Origin: an uncultured Eubacteriales bacterium
GTDB lineage: Bacteria > Bacillota > Clostridia > Oscillospirales > Oscillospiraceae
Reading direction: 5' to 3'
Assembly: GCA_900319635.1 (NCBI GenBank)
Contig: ONPF01000021.1
Span: 1-34,267 of the forward strand
DNA length: 34,267 nt
Made by a program: the position numbers and the translations under genes. This document shows positions 30,477-34,267 of the stretch, piece after piece (the first letter of the stretch is position 1; every line of letters begins with the position of its first letter). Below the pieces are notes generated by a model. That model searched no databases and was not told the DNA's origin. It was given only the letters and a program-made list of their open reading frames with translations.

Positions 30477-31294
30477 TGTGGTTCTCCTCTGTTTTCCTCG
30501 TCGGCGATGGCGTCCACCGCCAATAGTCCAAAGATATGCCGGGCGCCGGTGTTGACCTTCGCCCAGGCCCTGCAGCGGTTCAAAAGCCCATGGAGGCGCA
30601 GCAGCTCCTCCAGGCGCAGACCGGAAGCCTTGACCCTGCCGGTGATCCGCTCCGCCGTACAGGCGGCGGCGCAGTCCAGAAAGGCGCTCAGGCGCCGGTT
30701 GTCCATGTCCTCATTGGCCACGCACCAGCGCAGCAGCGCAGCCCGATCCCCCTGGGCGCAGAGCCGGAGAAAGTCCTCCGAGAGCTTCCGCAGCTCCGGA
30801 TCCAGCTCCTCCTCCCCGGTCACCGGGCTCCAGACGGCGCAGCGGGAGCGCACCGTGGGCAGCAGCAGGGAGGGATTGGTGACGCACAGGAGGAAATACA
30901 CCCCCTGGGGCGGCTCCTCCAGCAGCTTCAGCGCCGCGTTCTGGGCGGCAATGTTCATCGTGTCCGCATCCTCGATGAGATAGACCTTCCGCTCGCTCTC
31001 GTTGGGCAGCACCGCAGCGTCCGCCGCCATGCCGCGGATCAGATCCACGGGGATCTCCTTTTTGGGCCGCCCCTTGTCGTCCTCCGGGCGCCGGATGCGG
31101 ATGATGTCCGGGTGGATGCCCGCCTCCGCCTTCCGGCAGGCGCGGCAGACGCCGCAGGGCCTGGCCCCCTCCGCCTGGCAGACCAGCGCGGCGGCAAGCT
31201 GGGACGCGTTGGAAAGGCAGGCCTCCCGATCGGCGGCGGACACAACGGTCGCATGGGCGATCCGCTCCACCTGCTCCCTGTTCATCCGCTCCAC
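30473..31294 (-). CDS. holB: DNA polymerase III delta' subunit (HolB)
   Basis: Part of the clamp loader that places the beta clamp on primed DNA. The 273-residue product is shorter than usual (about 320). The zinc-module region is partly visible (CGVCRACRKAEAG, with the upstream Cys at about residue 39), followed by HPDIIRI, the IEDADTMN segment (Walker B position) and the sensor/arginine-finger region LLLPTVRSRC. The first 35 residues lack a recognisable P-loop, which is not unusual because delta' does not hydrolyse ATP. The start is GTG 31292-31294, with AGGGGGG upstream; ATG 31283-31285 is an alternative. It is coupled to ricT by a 4-bp overlap. Confidence 0.85.
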   Translation of the reverse strand: MERMNREQVERIAHATVVSAADREACLSNASQLAAALVCQAEGARPCGVCRACRKAEAGIHPDIIRIRRPEDDKGRPKKEIPVDLIRGMAADAAVLPNESERKVYLIEDADTMNIAAQNAALKLLEEPPQGVYFLLCVTNPSLLLPTVRSRCAVWSPVTGEEELDPELRKLSEDFLRLCAQGDRAALLRWCVANEDMDNRRLSAFLDCAAACTAERITGRVKASGLRLEELLRLHGLLNRCRAWAKVNTGARHIFGLLAVDAIADEENRGEPH

Positions 31295-31326
31295 GGGCTC
31301 CCCCCTCTCTGCATGATAACTGAGTT

Positions 31327-31355
31327 ATTTTACAATTTTATTTTTCCCTCGTCAA
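31327..31355 (-). promoter_or_regulatory. Sigma-A promoter for holB-ricT
   Basis: Minus strand: TTGACG (31350-31355), 17-bp spacer, TAAAAT (31327-31332), about 33 bp ahead of the start codon. Confidence 0.75.
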
Positions 31356-31404
31356 TCACAAATCCGCAAGTTTTTGAAAAGCCGGCAAAATTTTCCCGCA
31401 GCGC

Positions 31405-31433
31405 TTGTGTTTTTCGACAATTCTTGCTAAAAT
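31405..31433 (+). promoter_or_regulatory. Promoter of the CotH-kinase gene
   Basis: TTGTGT (31405-31410), 17-bp spacer, TAAAAT (31428-31433). The leader is about 70 nt. The divergent region 31295-31508 holds only this and the holB promoter. Confidence 0.55.
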
Positions 31434-31508
31434 AATAAAGTCTATGCGTTTTATGGAGCCCTGCTGGACGCGGGGCTTTCCGAACCTTTGTTTTCTCGGG
31501 AGATTTCC

Positions 31509-33986
31509 ATGAAAAGACTATTGCTGATCGTATTTATTCTTCTGCTGAGCTTCTTCGGTCTGCTGGCCGACAGGGGGCTTATGTTCCTCGGGCCGGCAGA
31601 CGCGCCCGGGCAGAGCGTGCAGGCGCCGGGCGCAGCGCCCGCAGCGCCGGAGCCCGGCGAGAGCGAGAGCGAGGGCGAGGACGCAGAGGAGGCTCCCACG
31701 CTTCCCGCCGTGCCCCCCATCCTCTTCTCCGGCGAGTATGCCGACAAGCTGCAGATCTCGGAGCTGATGCCCAAGAACAAGGCCGCCGTCCGGGACGGTA
31801 CCGGCGGCTACGCCGACTGGGCGGAGCTGGAGAACATCTCCGGGGAGACGCTGTCTCTGGAGGGCTGGTCTCTCAGCGACAAGGAGGGCGCGGCCCGCTG
31901 GAGCTTCCCGGAAACGGAGCTCAAGGCCGGCGAGCGGCTGCTGGTCTTCTTCGACGGGGTGGAGGGCCCGGACTTCTCTCTCTCCGAGGATGAGACGCTG
32001 TATCTCTACTCGCCGGAGGGGGCCCTGCGGGATCAGGCCGCCTGCGCCGGCGCCCATTCCGACCGCTCTCTCGTCCGCCGGGCGGACGGCAGCTTTGCCG
32101 AGACGCCCTGGTTCAGCCCGGGGCTGGAAAACAGCACTGCCGGCTATGAGGCCTGGTGCGAGACCCAGCCTGTTGGGGAGGGGCTGGTGATCAACGAGAC
32201 CGCGGTCTACAACCGGAGCTTTGTGGCCCAGGGCAACTGGGACGCCTGCGACTGGACGGAGATCAAGAACGTCTCCGACGCGCCCATCTCCCTGGCCGGC
32301 TGCTCCCTCTCCAACAAGAGCGGAGAGCTGCGCTGGACCTTCCCGGAGGATCGCACCTTGCAGCCGGGGGAGCTTCTGGTGATCTGCTGTCACGACGACA
32401 CGGAGGAGGGCAGCATCGGCAGCGCCCTCAACACCGGCTTCGATCTGAGCGCCGCGGGCGATCAGCTCTACCTGTACGACGCAAACGGCGTCCTGCTGGA
32501 CGCGGTGGCCCTTCACGACATCCCCATCGGCTGCAGCATGGGCCGCATGGACGGGCAGCCCGGCCACTTCTACTTCTCCGACCGCACCCCCGGCTCCAAC
32601 AACGCCCAGGGCTACCGCCGGGTGACGGAGCAGCCCCTGCCCGCCGAGCCCGACGGGGTCTACAACCAGGTGGAGACCGTCACCGTGGAGCTCCGCTCCG
32701 AGGGCGAGATCCACTACACCACCGACGGCACCGTGCCCACCATGAGTTCTCCCCTGTACACCGAGCCGCTGACGCTGAGCAGCACCACCGTGGTGCGCGC
32801 CGTCGCCCGGGAGGAGGGCGCCCTGCCCAGCAATGTCGCCACCTACAGCTACATCATCAACGAAAACCACACCCTGCCGGTGCTGAGCCTGGTGGTGGAC
32901 GACATGTCCGACTTCAACAACATCTGGTACAATAAGCTCAAGCATCACGACATCCCCTCGAACCTGGCCCTCTACGACGGGGAGCACAGCTTCAACCGGG
33001 CCTGCGATCTGAGCATGAAGGGCTACACCAGCCTGGATCTGCCCAAAAAGAGCATGGGCGTCAGCTTCAAGGGCCGCTACGGCGGCAACCTGGAGGCCAA
33101 CGTCTTCGATAACGGCATCACGGAGTATTCCTCCCTGGCCATCCGCGCCGGGCAGGACTACACCTTCTCCATCTTCCGCAACGAGCTCTTCCAGCAGCTC
33201 TGTCTGGAGGCCGGGGATGCCTGCCTCACCCAGGCCAGCAAGTACTGCATCCTCTATGTCAACGGCCGCTATTACGGGATCTACTGCCTGAAGGAGGACT
33301 TCTCCAAGCAGTATTACGCCTCCCACGCCGGCGTCAGTGTGGACAGCGTGGTGGCCAACAAGTGCCCTGTGAGCCTGGATTCCGAGTTCTATCACGAGGT
33401 GCTGGACTTCATCTACCACAACGACCTGACCATTGAGGAGAACTACCAGTACGTCTGCGACCATGTGGACATCGACAGTCTGATCGACTGGTTCCTGCTG
33501 GAGAGCTACTGCGCCAACACGGACATCCAGGGCAACACCCGCATGTACCGCTCGCCGGAGAACGGCAACAAGTGGACCTTCTGCTTCTATGATCTGGACT
33601 GGGGCTTCTGGTACGCCCAGAGCGACTTCACCATCATCATGAAGGAGATCGGCAACGCCGGCAACCAGATGCCGCCGCTGATCAAAAACCTGCTGAAAAA
33701 CCGCTACTTCCGGGACAAGGTGCTCTACCGCTTCGCGGAGCTGAACCGCACCGTGCTCTCCAACGAGCATGTGCTCTCCCTCATCGACGAGTACCAGGCG
33801 CTGCTGGAGCCGGAGATCGTGCGGGAGCGGGAGCGCTGGTATCTGCAGGCCGACCAGTGGTACGTCCGGGTGGACGAGCTGCGCAGCTTCATCACCTCCA
33901 ACAACTGGGAGCAGCACAACGTGGATCAGATCTGCCGTTTCCTGAACGTGGGCGAGATGGAACGGGAGCAGATCTTCGGCCGCTGA
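31509..33986 (+). CDS. CotH-kinase family surface protein with two lamin-tail domains
   Basis: CotH of B. subtilis is a spore-coat protein kinase with an unusual kinase-like fold. This 825-residue protein has an N-terminal signal/anchor (about 3-20), a Pro/Ala/Glu linker, and two lamin-tail domains (about 80-190 and 225-345; ISELMPKN, EGWSLSDKEG, LAGCSLSNKSG). A chitobiase/beta-hexosaminidase C-terminal-like module follows (about 385-440; IHYTTDGTVPT), then a CotH domain (about 450-770) with SMKGYTS, the LKEDF lysine segment and the FYDLDWGF metal-binding Asp-x-Asp motif. ATG 31509 was chosen over an upstream in-frame TTG because GGGAG precedes it and the signal peptide begins there. Secretion and domain mix suggest a surface rather than a coat role; the host's sporulation genes leave both open. 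Confidence 0.88.
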   Translation: MKRLLLIVFILLLSFFGLLADRGLMFLGPADAPGQSVQAPGAAPAAPEPGESESEGEDAEEAPTLPAVPPILFSGEYADKLQISELMPKNKAAVRDGTGGYADWAELENISGETLSLEGWSLSDKEGAARWSFPETELKAGERLLVFFDGVEGPDFSLSEDETLYLYSPEGALRDQAACAGAHSDRSLVRRADGSFAETPWFSPGLENSTAGYEAWCETQPVGEGLVINETAVYNRSFVAQGNWDACDWTEIKNVSDAPISLAGCSLSNKSGELRWTFPEDRTLQPGELLVICCHDDTEEGSIGSALNTGFDLSAAGDQLYLYDANGVLLDAVALHDIPIGCSMGRMDGQPGHFYFSDRTPGSNNAQGYRRVTEQPLPAEPDGVYNQVETVTVELRSEGEIHYTTDGTVPTMSSPLYTEPLTLSSTTVVRAVAREEGALPSNVATYSYIINENHTLPVLSLVVDDMSDFNNIWYNKLKHHDIPSNLALYDGEHSFNRACDLSMKGYTSLDLPKKSMGVSFKGRYGGNLEANVFDNGITEYSSLAIRAGQDYTFSIFRNELFQQLCLEAGDACLTQASKYCILYVNGRYYGIYCLKEDFSKQYYASHAGVSVDSVVANKCPVSLDSEFYHEVLDFIYHNDLTIEENYQYVCDHVDIDSLIDWFLLESYCANTDIQGNTRMYRSPENGNKWTFCFYDLDWGFWYAQSDFTIIMKEIGNAGNQMPPLIKNLLKNRYFRDKVLYRFAELNRTVLSNEHVLSLIDEYQALLEPEIVRERERWYLQADQWYVRVDELRSFITSNNWEQHNVDQICRFLNVGEMEREQIFGR

Positions 33987-34051
33987 GCATCCGGATCTCT
34001 GACAGCAAGCAACATCAAAAAGGGCGCGTTGCAAAATAGCGCAGAATAACA

Positions 34052-34092
34052 AAAGCACCAGTTAGGTCCAAAAAGGACTTGGCTGGTGCTTT
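34052..34092. terminator. Hairpin at the end of the CotH gene or the left end of the IS
   Basis: A 10-bp outer stem (34052-34061 with 34083-34092) and a 6-bp inner stem (34064-34069 with 34075-34080, one G-U). It could terminate the CotH transcript, or shield the transposase gene from outside transcription if it belongs to the insertion sequence. Confidence 0.6.
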
Positions 34093-34146
34093 CGTTTGCG
34101 TTAGAATTTGGTTGTGAAGACAAAATCCACGCTAGAACAGTGTAAT

Positions 34147-34267
34147 ATGACGGAGCGGAATGGTCAAGTGGTATTTACACTGAACAGCGAAATCATGTTG
34201 CCGGAAGACGCACCCGTGCGGCTGACCAACGCCCAGCTTGAGGAACTGGATTACAGGAAACTGTATG
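34147..34267 (+). mobile_element. IS1182-family transposase, N-terminal fragment at the window edge
   Basis: Forty codons are visible from ATG 34147 to the end. The sequence MTERNGQVVFTLN ... LPEDAPVRLTNAQLEELDYRKLY resembles the start of IS1182-type DDE transposases, where an ELDYRKLY-like motif precedes the conserved N-terminal DNA-binding domain. No ribosome site is obvious. The insertion-sequence boundary is probably between the CotH stop (33986) and 34050 but cannot be fixed without the other end. Confidence 0.65.

Overview
The window reads as chromosomal DNA of a GC-rich, spore-forming anaerobic Firmicute, most likely an Oscillospiraceae-type gut clostridium (Oscillibacter/Flavonifractor-like). 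I infer this from the sporulation gene spoIIP, the holB-ricT pair, reversed rubrerythrin plus rubredoxin, CoaX with an ECF S component, AGGAGG-type ribosome sites, sigma-A promoters with 17-18 bp spacers, and several extragenic repeats of the type seen in this group. No rRNA, tRNA or CRISPR array was found.

Layout. 1-356 is non-coding and rich in perfect palindromes. 381-1326 (minus) is a TSCPD-domain gene followed by rsmG. 1441-3838 (plus) holds spoIIP, then an oxidative-stress block: reversed rubrerythrin, a small membrane protein, a fragment of a second rubrerythrin 3' end, and a rubredoxin. 4004-8430 (minus) is sbcD-sbcC (DNA end repair), divergent from mgtE (8782-10152, plus). mgtE has a 190-nt structured leader containing a 29-codon upstream ORF with a strong ribosome site. 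10264-11937 (minus) pairs an ECF S component (probably pantothenate uptake) with pantothenate kinase coaX. 12093-15957 (minus) is an envelope cluster: lipoprotein, phosphodiester glycosidase, anchored unknown protein, and an LRR lipoprotein interrupted by an in-frame TGA. 16144-17451 (plus) has a DUF2975/HTH pair and a lipoprotein. 17526-21634 (minus) is a MarR regulator with a heterodimeric ABC exporter. 21733-22088 is a block of repeats. 22102-27259 (minus) holds glycyl-tRNA synthetase (broken by an approximately 49-nt deletion), an LTA-synthase-like sulfatase and an NAD synthetase whose glutaminase site looks dead. 27506-28960 (plus) is a polysaccharide deacetylase. 29115-31294 (minus) is holB-ricT. 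31509-33986 (plus) is a CotH-kinase protein with lamin-tail domains. The right edge enters an IS1182-like transposase.

Most interesting: the mgtE leader (long-range stem plus leader ORF); the NAD synthetase that has lost the catalytic Cys and Lys of its glutaminase domain while its synthetase domain is intact; the glycyl-tRNA synthetase lacking class II motif 2; a membrane gene lying between two copies of a rubrerythrin 3' end; a perfect palindrome overlapping the rubrerythrin -35 box; and a repeat family that abuts the 3' ends of three minus-strand genes. All statements come from reading the sequence. No database search was run, and family names are from memory of their motifs.
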